Positions 29,777 to 39,989 of a stretch of DNA of 64,000 nucleotides are shown here, piece after piece. The DNA is from an uncultured beta proteobacterium. GTDB taxonomy: Bacteria > Pseudomonadota > Gammaproteobacteria > Burkholderiales > Burkholderiaceae. The notes beneath the pieces were generated by a model. It was not told the origin of the DNA and searched no databases. It worked only from the letters and a program-made list of their open reading frames with translations. The position numbers were made by a program, and so were the translations under genes. The stretch spans positions 21,313 through 85,312 of the forward strand of contig CAIQHU010000005.1 in assembly GCA_903871735.1 (NCBI GenBank). Direction: 5' to 3'. Every line of letters starts with the position of its first letter. The stretch's first letter is position 1.

Positions 29777-29844
29777 AAGCAATTAGGGGTAAATGAGTCA
29801 AACTCAGTACATTGAAAGCCAGATAGTAACCAAACTTTTTGAAT

Positions 29845-29859
29845 AAATGTAATACATTT
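29845..29859. promoter_or_regulatory. Operator-like palindrome upstream of msrB
   Basis: AAATGTA and TACATTT form a perfect 7-base inverted repeat around a single A. It lies about 40 bases before the -10 box of msrB and about 70 bases from the start of the divergent thioesterase gene, in the only regulatory region they share. The regulator is unknown. Confidence 0.4.
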
Positions 29860-29898
29860 GAGAGTTATAACCGGTAACAGGGTAACTGAATATCCCTC

Positions 29899-29904
29899 TA
29901 TAAT
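29899..29904 (+). promoter_or_regulatory. -10 box of the msrB operon
   Basis: A perfect TATAAT, 59 bases before the msrB ATG. The -35 position has only a weak match (TAACAG near 29875), so the promoter might need an activator. Confidence 0.45.
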
Positions 29905-29963
29905 AAACCTTTATCATCTTTTGAATTATTTCACTCCTTTTGCCAAAATTGTTTTAAAAAATT

Positions 29964-30392
29964 ATGTCCGCAAACCCAACATCAAAAAAAACTGAAGCCC
30001 AGTATCAAGCAGAACTCTCGCCGATTGAGTTTGAGGTAACGCAAAGATCCGGAACCGAAAGGCCTTTTACCGGAAAATATTGGGATCATTGGTCAACGGG
30101 TATTTATCAATGTGTTTGTTGTGGAGTGCAATTATTCTCATCCAATACAAAATTCGATGCGGGCTGTGGTTGGCCAAGTTTTTCGATTCCTTTAGAAAAT
30201 TCAGCCATTCGGGAAATTAAAGACTCAAGCCATGGCATGATTCGAACAGAAGTTCGTTGTCACAACTGTGAGGCACATTTAGGGCATGTGTTTGATGACG
30301 GTCCTGCTCCATCTGGGCTGAGATACTGTATTAATTCAGCATCACTGCGTTTTAATGACCAACAAAATCAAACTGGAGAATCAAGTCAGTGA
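29964..30392 (+). CDS. msrB: Peptide-methionine (R)-S-oxide reductase MsrB
   Basis: Repairs oxidised methionine in proteins. The 142-residue protein has two zinc-binding CxxC pairs (CVCCGVQLF and [16 protein letters not shown]), the GCGWPSF motif and the catalytic cysteine in [12 protein letters not shown]. There is no signal peptide, so it is cytoplasmic. Its TGA overlaps the GTG start of yciB by three bases, and the four genes to ppiC form one unit. Confidence 0.95.
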   Translation: MSANPTSKKTEAQYQAELSPIEFEVTQRSGTERPFTGKYWDHWSTGIYQCVCCGVQLFSSNTKFDAGCGWPSFSIPLENSAIREIKDSSHGMIRTEVRCHNCEAHLGHVFDDGPAPSGLRYCINSASLRFNDQQNQTGESSQ

Positions 30393-30940
30393 AGTTTTTA
30401 GCAGAAATACTTCCTATTATTGCTTTCTTTGCAGCGTTTAAATTATTTGATATTTATGTAGCGACCTTAGTGGCAATGGTGATTACCATGTTGCAAATTG
30501 CCTGGATCAAGTTTGAGAGAAAACCGATCCCAAAAATTCAGCTATTTAATTTAGCGATTATTCTTATCTTTGGTGGTCTTACTATTGGTTTACAAGATAA
30601 AGACTTTATTATGATCAAGCCTACGATTCTTTATTGGGCTTTTGCGCTGGGACTTGGCGTGAGTTGGTTTATCTTTAAGAAGAATTTAATTCAAGCGGTC
30701 ATCGGCAAAGAGGTTCAAATTGACCCATTCATTGCAGATCAGGTGTGGTTTAAGTTGAACTTGCTTTGGATTGGTTATTTCTTTTTTTTAGGTTGTTTAA
30801 ACTGGTGGATTGCCAAAAATTTTTCCGAGGATTTTTGGGCAAATTTCAAACTCTCCACGATCGGAATTTTATTTGTATTTATCTTGATTCAAGGCTTATG
30901 GTTGAGTAAATATATGAAACAGGAACCTAAGAAAGAATAG
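30389..30940 (+). CDS. yciB: Inner-membrane septation protein A (YciB/IspZ)
   Basis: A membrane protein of the IspZ family thought to help septum and envelope synthesis. The 183-residue chain has five or six hydrophobic segments (for example [19 protein letters not shown] and [15 protein letters not shown]) and the conserved NxxW... WxKLN region ([15 protein letters not shown]). The start is GTG, overlapping msrB. It is followed by bolA after six bases, a common pairing. Confidence 0.92.
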   Translation: MKFLAEILPIIAFFAAFKLFDIYVATLVAMVITMLQIAWIKFERKPIPKIQLFNLAIILIFGGLTIGLQDKDFIMIKPTILYWAFALGLGVSWFIFKKNLIQAVIGKEVQIDPFIADQVWFKLNLLWIGYFFFLGCLNWWIAKNFSEDFWANFKLSTIGILFVFILIQGLWLSKYMKQEPKKE

Positions 30941-30946
30941 TTTTTA

Positions 30947-31234
30947 ATGAGTGTCCATCCCCAAATTGTTGTGTATCAACAAGTATTAACAGAAAAACTC
31001 AAGCCTGACTCTATTGCGATCATTGATGAATCAGACCAGCATGCTGGACATGCAGGTCATCATGCCGGTGGTGCCAGCCATTTACGCCTACATATTGTTG
31101 GGGCTGCTTTTGAAGGCTTAAGCCGTTTAGCTAGACATCGCCTAGTGTATGATATTTTGAATCCATGGATGCCGCATGAAATCCATGCCTTAGTAATTAA
31201 TGCGAAAACGCCATCCGAAAATGAAAAAATCTAA
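30947..31234 (+). CDS. bolA: BolA-family protein
   Basis: A class II KH-fold protein that works with monothiol glutaredoxins in iron-sulfur handling; some members act as transcription factors. The 95-residue protein has the conserved helix-turn region AAFEGLSRLARHRLVYDIL and the C-terminal PHEIHALVINAKTP. A His/Gly-rich loop, HAGHAGHHAGGASH (about residues 27-40), is longer than in E. coli BolA and could bind metal. It overlaps the ppiC start by 14 bases. Confidence 0.93.
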   Translation: MSVHPQIVVYQQVLTEKLKPDSIAIIDESDQHAGHAGHHAGGASHLRLHIVGAAFEGLSRLARHRLVYDILNPWMPHEIHALVINAKTPSENEKI

Positions 31235-32012
31235 CCTCGTAATCTTATCGATTTGTGTAAGCTTTTGCTTTAACCCATTCGTTCTTGCCCAAAACGCCGC
31301 CGTTGTAAATGGTAAGCCTATTCCATTAGCTAAATTAACGCGCATGCTAGAAAAATCTGGTCAAATGAATTCACCGGATGTCAAGGAAAAAGCGCGCGAC
31401 GTATTAATTACAAAAGAATTAATCCTACAAGAAGCTGATAAAAGAGGATTAACGAAGAATGAAGAAGTTCGTGATGCTATGGAGCAAGCTAGATTGAGCG
31501 TTCTTGTTTCCGCTGTATTCGAGGATTATATTTCTAAAGATGGTATTTCTGACAAAGATTTATTACCTGTCTATGAAAAAGTCAAGGGCCAATTTGGTGG
31601 GAAGCAATATAAGGTCAGACACATATTAGTTGAAAACGAAAAATTAGCAAATACCTTGCAGGCTCAAATTAAGGGTGGTGCGAATTTTTCTGACTTAGCA
31701 AAAACCAATTCGAAGGATCAAGGCTCTGCCCCCAATGGTGGAAGTCTTGATTGGGTGACGGCTAGTGGCTTAGTTCCTGAATTTGCCCAAGTGATGACTA
31801 CGTTAAAGGCTGGAGAATTAGCTAGTTCACCAGTTAAATCACAATTTGGCTGGCATATTATTCAAGTCGATGAGATTAAAGATACTCCGACTCCAAGTAT
31901 GCAAGAAGTTAAGCCGCAGTTAGTGCAAATGCTGACCCAAGATCAAAATTGGCAAAAATTTAAATTTTCTGAAATGATGGAAAAGTTTAAATCGAAGGCA
32001 AAAATTCAATAA
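31221..32012 (+). CDS. Periplasmic parvulin-type peptidyl-prolyl isomerase
   Basis: A secreted foldase of the PpiC/PrsA kind. The 263-residue protein has a signal peptide (1-23, cleavage after VLA), an N-terminal SurA-like helical part, and an intact parvulin domain at about residues 130-225 (VRHILVENE, GGSLDWVTASGLVPEF, SQFGWHIIQVDE). The ATG at 31221 is chosen because the earlier in-frame start at 31200 would place extra residues before the signal peptide. A terminator hairpin overlaps its stop codon. Confidence 0.93.
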   Translation: MKKSNLVILSICVSFCFNPFVLAQNAAVVNGKPIPLAKLTRMLEKSGQMNSPDVKEKARDVLITKELILQEADKRGLTKNEEVRDAMEQARLSVLVSAVFEDYISKDGISDKDLLPVYEKVKGQFGGKQYKVRHILVENEKLANTLQAQIKGGANFSDLAKTNSKDQGSAPNGGSLDWVTASGLVPEFAQVMTTLKAGELASSPVKSQFGWHIIQVDEIKDTPTPSMQEVKPQLVQMLTQDQNWQKFKFSEMMEKFKSKAKIQ

Positions 32013-32190
32013 AGCTCTTCAAGACTTTATTTTTTCTGAGCATTGCGAGTATTGATGTTTTAAATAGTTGGGCCCTAGCATTTTCTAATTCTTGTTCTAT
32101 TTGATATCGCAATGATTGTGCTTTGTTAATACTGCTCTGGTTCTTTATCGCTGCCCCTTCGATTATTGGCAGAGCACGTGTATTGCGAAC
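31987..32190 (-). other. Open frame without a start, antisense to the ppiC end; possible gene remnant
   Basis: On the minus strand 67 sense codons run from after a TGA at 32193-32191 to a TAA at 31989-31987. The translation includes NTRALPIIEGAAI, SLRYQIEQELENARAQLF and LKSFIEFLPSI, which looks protein-like, with an amphipathic helix. No ATG, GTG or TTG lies near its left end, and a neighbouring frame upstream (ITNWMLSEFAIH) could be its continuation after a frameshift. I do not recognise the family. It could also be chance. Confidence 0.3.
32008..32035 (+). terminator. Rho-independent terminator of the msrB-ppiC operon
   Basis: AATAAAG (32008-32014) pairs with CTTTATT (32025-32031), with a further TCTT/AAGA pairing inside, and is followed by a T-run to 32035. 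The stem starts at the ppiC stop codon. The stem is AT-rich, so it may be only moderately strong. Confidence 0.6.
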
Positions 32191-32230
32191 TCACTAAGCA
32201 TCCAATTTGTAATCGGTGCAAATTGATAAC

Positions 32231-33001
32231 TTAAATCGCTAGATATTTTTTACTTTGTAGATTATTTGATTTTAAATCTGCAACCCATTGTTTAGCTGGG
32301 AGCTGATATCTTTTTTGAATAGTCTTTGCCCTTTTTTTGAGGTCCGACCAAGCAAATTTTAAATAAGGTCCTTTAAAAGCAATTGCGACTACATTGCAGT
32401 CATGAACCTCCTTGAACAACAGCACTCTATTATCAAATACATCACAAATTCGTTGAATGTTTTTTGCGTAACTAGAATGCTGATGAAATAAATTGACGGT
32501 TAGGACTCCGGGCGACTTTAAGACATCAAAGCACCCTTGATAAAATTGCTTTGAATTTAAAGCTGGTCCAGATGCTTCACCATTAAAAATATCTACTTGT
32601 AGCACATCGAACTGATTGTTATGCGCTTCCTGTTGAGTAAAGTCTAGGGCGTTTGCCTGAACCACTTGAATTCTGTCATTTCTTAAATCTAAATCAAACA
32701 TGGCCTGAGCTGCAATGATGATTGCAGGATTGAGCTCAACAGCCGTCGTCTTTATCGTCTTGTTTAAATGAGCGGTAAATTTCGTGAGAGCGGCAGACCC
32801 AAGTCCTAGCTGCAATACATGAAACCCCACCATAGGCTCTAAAAAGAGTAACCAAGCCATCATTTGCTGCGCATACTCTAATTCGATATGTAATGGCTTT
32901 TTTAAATTCATTGCACCTTGGATCCACGGCGTACCTAAGTGTAAGTATCGAATATTACCAACTTCAGAAAAAGTTACCGGTTCGTATGTAGGCTTTTTCA
33001 T
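32231..33001 (-). CDS. Spermidine-synthase-like methyltransferase-fold protein
   Basis: A 256-residue Rossmann-fold protein of the SpeE-like group. It has VLQLGLGSAALTKFTAHL as the nucleotide loop, AVELNPAIIIAAQAMF for the second strand and a LQVDIFNG acidic motif. It lacks the long N-terminal beta domain of full SpeE, so true polyamine synthesis is doubtful. The ATG at 33001 overlaps the purL TGA by one base; a TTG at 33013 is also in frame. It is translationally coupled to purL. Confidence 0.75.
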   Translation of the reverse strand: MKKPTYEPVTFSEVGNIRYLHLGTPWIQGAMNLKKPLHIELEYAQQMMAWLLFLEPMVGFHVLQLGLGSAALTKFTAHLNKTIKTTAVELNPAIIIAAQAMFDLDLRNDRIQVVQANALDFTQQEAHNNQFDVLQVDIFNGEASGPALNSKQFYQGCFDVLKSPGVLTVNLFHQHSSYAKNIQRICDVFDNRVLLFKEVHDCNVVAIAFKGPYLKFAWSDLKKRAKTIQKRYQLPAKQWVADLKSNNLQSKKYLAI

Positions 33002-36000
33002 CAACCAATCCAATATCTGGCATTACGAAACATTCTCATCCATGGGCTCAAGCCGTTATCCGTATCTTGCCAAGATGGTGGTGACCAGCTCATTTGAGCC
33101 GTGCGAAACACCCGTTCAGGGTGTGGCATTAAAGCAGTAAATCTTCCATCCGTGGTTGTTACACCAGTAATACCATCTATTGATCCATTGGGGTTAAGGG
33201 GATAGTCTAAAGTTGGCTGACCGTAGTGGTCAACAAAACGCATGGTAACTAATTGTTGATTTTTGAGTTGATCAAAAGACCCCTGGATACTAAAGTTAAC
33301 TTGTCCTTCACCATGTGCTACGACAATAGGTAATTGACTTTTTTGCATTTCTTTAAAAAAGATCGATGGCGATTCCAAAATCTCCACTTGCACAAATCTG
33401 GACTCATATTGCTCAGATTGATTTCTAGTGAATTGTGGCCAGTACTGAGCCCCAGGAATAATGGATGATAAATTACTCATCATTTGGCAGCCATTACAAA
33501 CTCCTAAAGCAAAAGTATCCTTGCTCTGAAAGAACACCTCAAAAGTATCTCTTAAACGCGGGTTCATCAAAATTGTTTTAGCCCAACCCTGCCCAGCTCC
33601 AAGGACATCGCCATAACTAAATCCGCCGCAAGCTACAAATCCTATAAATGATTGCATGGATACAGCACCACTAAGCAAGTCAGTCATATGCACATCTTGA
33701 CACTCAAAGCCAGCTAACCCTAAAGCATAGGCCATTTCCACATGGGAGTTCACACCCTGCTCCCGAAGAATTGCTATCCGAGGTTTTTGTGCCTGATTCA
33801 TCAAAGGGAAAGCTGGGTTAACTAGAGGATTAAATAGCAGTATTGGGGAAATACCCGGATCTTTAGCGTCTTGAATAGCCTGTTTCTCACTGGCAACGCA
33901 GTCAGGATTATCCCGCAGAGCAGCAATTGCTAGACTATTTGTTTCCCATTGACTTTGTAAAGAGACCCTTGGTGTTTGATAAATACATTGTGCATCTCGC
34001 CAAATTTCTATGCTATCGGTTGTATTTATCTTTCCAACAATATGGGTATGCGCACTTAACTGATGATCTCTAAGAATCTTAAAAATAGCATCTCGGTCGG
34101 ATCTACGTGTTTGAATAACGATGCCTAACTCTTCATTAAAGAGTGCTTTCAAGGTATTTTCGTGACGTCGTCCACTAATTTGCGATGCCCAATTTTTCGC
34201 ATCCCCAAAATCCGATTCAGTCCCTTTTTCGAGAACAAGCAAGTCAATATTTAAGGAAATACCAACGTGCGAGCAAAAAGCCATTTCAGCAATAGTTGTA
34301 AGAAGCCCACCATCTGAACGATCGTGATAAGCGAGTATTTGATTGTTAGCTTTCAGTTTTTTAAGGGCTTGCGCTAAATGGATCAGTTGATGCGATTGAA
34401 TATCCGGACAAATCGTATCGATTTGATCAGTTACATGGGTGAGAACGCTCCCGCCCATCCGGTTCTGGCCTTGTCCTAAATCAATCAACATGATTTCAGT
34501 ATCTGGCTCAGCACTATTTAGTAAGGGAGTGAGTGTTTTACGAACATCCTTAACAGGGGCAAAGGCGGAAATAATTAATGAAACAGGGGATGTAACGCTT
34601 CGATCGCTACCATTTTCAGACCATTTGGTTTGCATGGATAGTGAATCTTTGCCCACCGGAATAGATATACCTAACTCAGGACATAACTCCATGCCGATGG
34701 CGGACACCGCTTCAAATAACTTAGCATCCTCTCCAGGAGTACCACAGGAGGCCATCCAGTTCGCAGAAAGTTTAATATGAGATATATCTGTAATATCAGC
34801 GCTTAAAATATTTGTAATGGCTTCTCCAACGGTAATACGAGCAGCAGCCCCGGCATTAAAAATAGCCATAGGTGGTCTTTCCCCCATGGCCATGGCTTCT
34901 CCTCGAAATGACGCAAAGTCAGCCATGGTTACAGCACAATCCGCAACAGGCACCTGCCAAGGTCCAACCATTTGATCACGATGCGTCAGACCTCCAACGC
35001 TACGATCACCAATCGTAATTAAGAAAGACTTACTAGCAACTGTTGGATGAGCAATCACTTGATGAATAGATGTTGGTAGTTGCACGTCGTCCCAACATGG
35101 CCTTGTGATCGGACTAGCAATTTGCTGGACATCACGATGCATCATTGGAGGCTTACCGAGTAGGACCTCCATAGGGATGTCAATAGGTAAATGCATGGGG
35201 TCAGCGACCGGCAAATGACTATCTTGCAGAATCAATTGCCGAGCGGTAGTTGCTTTACCAACTACCGCAAAAGGACAACGCTCACGCGCACAAATACTCT
35301 CGAATAATGGTAGATCTTTTTCGTTGATAGCTAAGGCGTATCGTTCTTGTGATTCATTACACCAAATTTCTGCAGGGCTCATCCCTGTTTCTTCAACAGG
35401 AATTTGCGTTAACTCAAAAATAGCCCCAAGATCAGAACCATCAGCTAGCTCTGGAAAAGCATTCGATAATCCCCCAGCGCCAACGTCATGAATCGCAACG
35501 ATCGGATTTTTTTCTCCAAAGTGGATACAGGCATTAATGACCTCTTGAGCACGGCGTTCAATTTCCGGATTACCTCGTTGCACCGAGTTAAAGTCAAGAT
35601 CTTTGGAGTTAGTACCAGTCGTCATTGAACTAGCAGCTCCACCGCCCATACCGATTTTCATTCCAGGCCCACCGAGCTGAATCAGTAAATCGCCCTCTTG
35701 AATTGGGCGTTTGTGAGTATGGATAGCCTGAATACTACCAATACCCCCGGCAATCATGATTGGTTTATGGTAACCCCATCTCTTACCAAAAAGAGTCTGT
35801 TCAAATACCCGAAAAAAACCACCTAAGATGGGTCTACCAAATTCATTATTAAAGGCTGCACCGCCTAGTGGCCCATCAATCATAATCTTTAGCGGCTTAG
35901 CAATAAAGTCGGGCTTGCCATATGGATTCTTTTCCCAAGGTAATTCTTGATTAGGAATATGCAGATTAGAAACTGTAAACCCGGTTAAACCGGCTTTTGG

Positions 36001-36990
36001 CTTGCCGCCAATACCCGTTGCTCCCTCATCACGGATTTCGCCACCAGCGCCAGTTGAAGCCCCTGGAAAAGGAGAAATAGCTGTTGGATGATTATGTGTT
36101 TCAACCTTCATTAAGGTATGAACTTGTTGGTCCATTGATTGGTATAACATGGTCTTTGGATCTGCAAACCACGTTTGGGACATCCCCCCTGCCATGATTG
36201 CAGAGTTATCTGAATAGGCAACAATCGTCCCCTCTGGATGAAGTTGGTGCGTATTACGAATCATGCCAAATAGCGTCTTATCCTGCGCTACACCATCAAT
36301 AGTCCAGGTGGAATTAAAAATCTTATGACGGCAATGCTCGCTATTGGCCTGCGCAAACATAATTAACTCTACATCCGATGGATTTCGACCCATTTGTATG
36401 AAGCTTTTTTCAAGGTAATCAATTTCATCTATTGCTAGGGCTAAGCCTAATTCTTGATTAGCTTTTAACAAAGAAGCTTTACCTTCTTCTAAAACTGGAA
36501 TTGTTTTAAAACGCGGTGATTGCAGATCTTGATAAAGTGTTTTTACTTGTTCTAAATCTATCAGAACAGATTCTGTCATTTGGTCATGACTAAGCCTGTA
36601 CAACCAATCGAGTTGCTGCTTATCTAGCTGCTTTTTGATCTGGCAAATAAACTCAATGCCTCTTTCAAGTCGTAAAATGGGTAGATTACATATTCTAGCG
36701 ATATCCGTCGCTTTACTAGACCAGGGTGAGATTGTCCCAATTCTTGGCACAACATAAAATTGTTGGCTATTTTTACCCAGAGATGACGCCTTATTCTCCG
36801 AGCAACTCAAGAGTTCAATGACTTGTGAGTTTTGGGTAGGCGTCAGGGGCTTATCTGACCAAATAAAAAAGCTATATCGACAGGTTAGATCCTGAATGGG
36901 GATTGTATTGTTTTTAAGAGAGTCTAAAAATTGAATTTTTCGAAACGGGGAAAGAGCTAGAGCTCCACTGAAATGACTAAAGATTGGCAT
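33001..36990 (-). CDS. purL: Phosphoribosylformylglycinamidine synthase PurL (single chain)
   Basis: Converts FGAR to FGAM with glutamine and ATP in purine synthesis. The 1329-residue protein is the long proteobacterial form: N-terminal PurS-like domain, linker, two AIRS-type halves ([40 protein letters not shown]) and a C-terminal glutaminase with nucleophile in [13 protein letters not shown] and His/Glu in [10 protein letters not shown]. All parts are intact. The ATPase gene upstream on the same strand ends 43 bases before its start. Confidence 0.97.
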   Translation of the reverse strand: MPIFSHFSGALALSPFRKIQFLDSLKNNTIPIQDLTCRYSFFIWSDKPLTPTQNSQVIELLSCSENKASSLGKNSQQFYVVPRIGTISPWSSKATDIARICNLPILRLERGIEFICQIKKQLDKQQLDWLYRLSHDQMTESVLIDLEQVKTLYQDLQSPRFKTIPVLEEGKASLLKANQELGLALAIDEIDYLEKSFIQMGRNPSDVELIMFAQANSEHCRHKIFNSTWTIDGVAQDKTLFGMIRNTHQLHPEGTIVAYSDNSAIMAGGMSQTWFADPKTMLYQSMDQQVHTLMKVETHNHPTAISPFPGASTGAGGEIRDEGATGIGGKPKAGLTGFTVSNLHIPNQELPWEKNPYGKPDFIAKPLKIMIDGPLGGAAFNNEFGRPILGGFFRVFEQTLFGKRWGYHKPIMIAGGIGSIQAIHTHKRPIQEGDLLIQLGGPGMKIGMGGGAASSMTTGTNSKDLDFNSVQRGNPEIERRAQEVINACIHFGEKNPIVAIHDVGAGGLSNAFPELADGSDLGAIFELTQIPVEETGMSPAEIWCNESQERYALAINEKDLPLFESICARERCPFAVVGKATTARQLILQDSHLPVADPMHLPIDIPMEVLLGKPPMMHRDVQQIASPITRPCWDDVQLPTSIHQVIAHPTVASKSFLITIGDRSVGGLTHRDQMVGPWQVPVADCAVTMADFASFRGEAMAMGERPPMAIFNAGAAARITVGEAITNILSADITDISHIKLSANWMASCGTPGEDAKLFEAVSAIGMELCPELGISIPVGKDSLSMQTKWSENGSDRSVTSPVSLIISAFAPVKDVRKTLTPLLNSAEPDTEIMLIDLGQGQNRMGGSVLTHVTDQIDTICPDIQSHQLIHLAQALKKLKANNQILAYHDRSDGGLLTTIAEMAFCSHVGISLNIDLLVLEKGTESDFGDAKNWASQISGRRHENTLKALFNEELGIVIQTRRSDRDAIFKILRDHQLSAHTHIVGKINTTDSIEIWRDAQCIYQTPRVSLQSQWETNSLAIAALRDNPDCVASEKQAIQDAKDPGISPILLFNPLVNPAFPLMNQAQKPRIAILREQGVNSHVEMAYALGLAGFECQDVHMTDLLSGAVSMQSFIGFVACGGFSYGDVLGAGQGWAKTILMNPRLRDTFEVFFQSKDTFALGVCNGCQMMSNLSSIIPGAQYWPQFTRNQSEQYESRFVQVEILESPSIFFKEMQKSQLPIVVAHGEGQVNFSIQGSFDQLKNQQLVTMRFVDHYGQPTLDYPLNPNGSIDGITGVTTTDGRFTALMPHPERVFRTAQMSWSPPSWQDTDNGLSPWMRMFRNARYWIG

Positions 36991-37033
36991 AAATGTATTA
37001 TACGAAATGCCATCTAGTTGGTAATAAAAACGC

Positions 37034-37750
37034 TCAGGAACGCTCCTCAGAGGGTAGGTTTTGATCGATCAGTCGGCCAGCTTTGATTTGTAAAATACGC
37101 CCACATTTTTTAGCCAAATCATGGTCATGTGTAACGATCACGATCGTTGTTTTAAGAACAGCGTTCAATTGAAATAATAAATCGATGATTAACTTCCCAT
37201 TATCAGAATCTAGACTACCGGTAGGCTCATCCACAAAAAGAACTTGGGGATCAATAACAAATGCTCTCGCAAGAGCTACTCGTTGCTGCTCTCCACCAGA
37301 TAAAGTCGCTGGATAATGTTTTGATCGATGGGTAAGACCGACTAAACCCAAGAGTTCTTCGGCTTTTTGTATCCGGTGCGGAGTTAATTCACCGCTGATT
37401 TCTAAGGGAAGTAGCACATTTTCAAGGGCAGTCAGTTCAGGAATTAACAAAAACGATTGAAAAACAAAACCAACAGATTGTTTTCGTACTTGCGCTTTAG
37501 CATCTTCGGTCAGTTTAGCCAGATCATAACCCAGCAGATTGACTTGGCCTGTGTAAGCAGCATCTAAACCAGCTAAAATACTCAGTAAGGTAGTTTTTCC
37601 AGATCCCGAACTACCCCAGATTGCTACTACTTCGGAATTTTCAATCCCAAGATGCACATCTTTTAATATCTCAACAAGACCACTTTTAGTAACGACGGTT
37701 TTACTCAAATTGCTTGCTTGAATAATGTATTTTGATGGAGTTGTATTCAT
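37034..37750 (-). CDS. LolD/YbbA-type ABC transporter ATPase
   Basis: A 238-residue ATPase of the MacB/LolD/YbbA group. It has Walker A in GSSGSGKTT (about residue 46), the signature [15 protein letters not shown], Walker B in [12 protein letters not shown] and the H-loop in VTHD. The permease that such ATPases need is not next to it. It is divergent from the esterase gene with 27 bases between starts; E. coli ybbA is likewise divergent from tesA, but there the permease ybbP follows. By context ybbA is the best name. Confidence 0.85.
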   Translation of the reverse strand: MNTTPSKYIIQASNLSKTVVTKSGLVEILKDVHLGIENSEVVAIWGSSGSGKTTLLSILAGLDAAYTGQVNLLGYDLAKLTEDAKAQVRKQSVGFVFQSFLLIPELTALENVLLPLEISGELTPHRIQKAEELLGLVGLTHRSKHYPATLSGGEQQRVALARAFVIDPQVLFVDEPTGSLDSDNGKLIIDLLFQLNAVLKTTIVIVTHDHDLAKKCGRILQIKAGRLIDQNLPSEERS

Positions 37751-37777
37751 GAATAGAGTAAGTTAGGATATTTGCTG

Positions 37778-38401
37778 ATGAAAAAATTCTTATTTAAAAC
37801 GCTAAGCATCATACTAATCGGTTTTTTAACACTGAGTGTTTTTGCTAATGATAAAAAATCAAAAAAAATTCTCATCATGGGAGATAGTATTTCTGCTGGC
37901 TATGGCCTTCGAAATGGCTTAGGATGGGTCGACTTGATGAGTTTGCGCTTAAAAAATCAAACTATTCAAATTATTAACGCCAGTATTAGCGGTGAAACAA
38001 CTGCAGGAGGTCGTCAGCGGGTCAATCCCTTAATTCAGCAAATCACGCCAGATGTATTAATCATTGAGTTAGGGGCCAATGATGGGCTTAGAGGTTTTCC
38101 GATTGAAATGACGAAAGGTAACTTAGATCATATGATTAAGTCCGCCAAAACCAAACAAATTAAAGTTTTATTACTCGGCATGAAAATACCAAGTAATTAT
38201 GGCGCGGACTATACCAATCAATTACAAAAAATGTACGCGAACTTGGCAACAGAACATCAAATCGCTTTTGTACCTTTTCTTTTAGAGGGGATCGCTCTTC
38301 GAAGAGAGTTATTTCAAGAGGATGGCATACATCCTAATGAAACTGCTCAGCCGATGATATTAGATCGGGTTATCCCAAAACTGAAGCCACTTCTTCAATA
38401 G
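37778..38401 (+). CDS. tesA: Periplasmic SGNH esterase (TesA-like)
   Basis: A secreted GDSL hydrolase (acyl-CoA thioesterase I/arylesterase type). The 207-residue protein has a signal peptide (1-23, cleavage after VFA), the block I motif MGDSISAGYG with the nucleophilic serine, block II Gly and block III GAND, and the catalytic DGIHPN near the C-terminus. The TTG at 37772 is in frame but AGGA at 37765-37768 fits the ATG at 37778. It is divergent from the YbbA-type ATPase. Confidence 0.92.
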   Translation: MKKFLFKTLSIILIGFLTLSVFANDKKSKKILIMGDSISAGYGLRNGLGWVDLMSLRLKNQTIQIINASISGETTAGGRQRVNPLIQQITPDVLIIELGANDGLRGFPIEMTKGNLDHMIKSAKTKQIKVLLLGMKIPSNYGADYTNQLQKMYANLATEHQIAFVPFLLEGIALRRELFQEDGIHPNETAQPMILDRVIPKLKPLLQ

Positions 38402-38403
38402 AC

Positions 38404-39861
38404 TTATTTAATTGACCGCAGAATTTTCACACCAGCACGATCACGAATATTTTCTAAGTAGGCATCTAGTTCGTTTTGGTAATTCAAAAAGGCAATTTGT
38501 TTGTACTGTTCAATGGCAACTTTGGCATCTTTTTGACTATCTTGTCGCGTTCGGTTGATGCGGTAAATAGCGTATCCTGATCCAGGCAATGCTGTTGCGA
38601 CAACCTTTGGTAATTCATTTTCATTTGCTCCAAAGACCTTTTCATACGGCTCACCCTTGAGATCAAGGGGTTTATTTCTCGAGACCCAAAACGATTTTGT
38701 AAATTCTTTTCCAGGTATTTTTTGCGCTGGATTCTTACTCAGAATTTCTAGTTGAGCTTGACCATCTTTGACAGCTAACTCTTCGGATTTTTGCCGCTTT
38801 ACTATTTCTGTAATTTGGCTCTTCACTTTTTCGAAAGGCAAGGTACTGGCAGGCTCATGTTTAATAACGTGCGCAGCTACCAAGACTCCAGCGCTCACTT
38901 GGATTGCTTCCGTATTTTTATTTGACTTTAATGACTCATCAGCGAAGATTGCTTTAAGTAATTTCGGATTATTGAGTGGATGATCTTTGCCTAATGAACT
39001 CAGTCCAGAGATCGAAAGGCCAGACACTTTTTGAATTTTTAGACCCAAGGCATCCGCTCCAGGCTTTAAACTATCTGGCTGTTCATAAATCAAGTTCGCA
39101 AATTGATCCGCTTTTTTAGAAAAATCCGCATCTTCACCGGCTTTGTTTGTATTCGATAAAACCACGTACTCCACATCCACCAGTTCAGTTGACTGAAATT
39201 GAGCGGGGTTTGCTTGGTAGTAATCGGTAAAGTCTTTCTCCGATAACTGCAGTTGTTTAGAATACGCATCCGCTAAAAAGAAGATTACTTGCACTTCTCT
39301 TTCTGTTGCAATCGAGGTGATTAGTTTTTGGGAGACCAAATCGGAACTAATCGTGCCAGTAGCACCACCTAGAGCGCTTTGCAAGTCCGAGCCCATCATT
39401 TCATATTTTTTGAGTTTTTCAAATTGAGCAACTGTTAAGCCATTATTCTGTAAAAATTGCCGGTATTGTTCAGCATCAATACTGCCGTCAGGCTTCTTCA
39501 GTAAGGCAACCTCGGGAAATTTCAGAATTTCTTTAGCCAAAGTTTCATCAGGTATCTGAAGATTGAGGGATTTTAAGTCAAAATTAAGAAGCTTTTGTTG
39601 GATTAATTGCCCAAGAATAGCATTTTTAAGGTTTGGGTTATCAAGCGCTTGGCCAGTAATTCCAAGCTTTTGACCTTGAGCTTTGATAGCATTTTCAAGT
39701 TCAACTTGCGTGATTGATTCTTGGTGAACTTTGGCTATATCCGTTTTTGAATCCCCAGATTTTGTATAACTGTCAACGCCTAAAAAAACGAACGATGGGA
39801 CGATGAGTATAAGAAGAATAACTTGTAAGATTTTTTGATTTTTACGGACTGTTTCAAACAT
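38404..39861 (-). CDS. ppiD: PpiD-like periplasmic chaperone lacking the parvulin domain
   Basis: A membrane-anchored periplasmic folding factor at the SecYEG exit. The 485-residue protein has the usual N-terminal anchor (ILQVILLILIVPSFVFLGVD), SurA-like chaperone region (about 40-230) and C-terminal chaperone part. Between VEYVVLSNTN (about 232-240) and ANLIYEQPDSLKPGADALG the family normally has a parvulin domain with RHIL and GGDLGFF motifs; here it is absent, which explains a length about 140 residues below the usual 620-630. Both flanks are in frame and well kept. It lies after lon and tRNA-Val, the usual place. Confidence 0.88.
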   Translation of the reverse strand: MFETVRKNQKILQVILLILIVPSFVFLGVDSYTKSGDSKTDIAKVHQESITQVELENAIKAQGQKLGITGQALDNPNLKNAILGQLIQQKLLNFDLKSLNLQIPDETLAKEILKFPEVALLKKPDGSIDAEQYRQFLQNNGLTVAQFEKLKKYEMMGSDLQSALGGATGTISSDLVSQKLITSIATEREVQVIFFLADAYSKQLQLSEKDFTDYYQANPAQFQSTELVDVEYVVLSNTNKAGEDADFSKKADQFANLIYEQPDSLKPGADALGLKIQKVSGLSISGLSSLGKDHPLNNPKLLKAIFADESLKSNKNTEAIQVSAGVLVAAHVIKHEPASTLPFEKVKSQITEIVKRQKSEELAVKDGQAQLEILSKNPAQKIPGKEFTKSFWVSRNKPLDLKGEPYEKVFGANENELPKVVATALPGSGYAIYRINRTRQDSQKDAKVAIEQYKQIAFLNYQNELDAYLENIRDRAGVKILRSIK

Positions 39862-39989
39862 ACATTCTCTTTTCGTTTTCTGGACTCTGCTTAACTTTCA
39901 GAAATTTTAGCGTTTATTTCTTACCCATATTTACTAGTTGGGCATTTGTCTCAGGCGACTCATTGAACGCGCTAAAAGCTTTTAGATAC

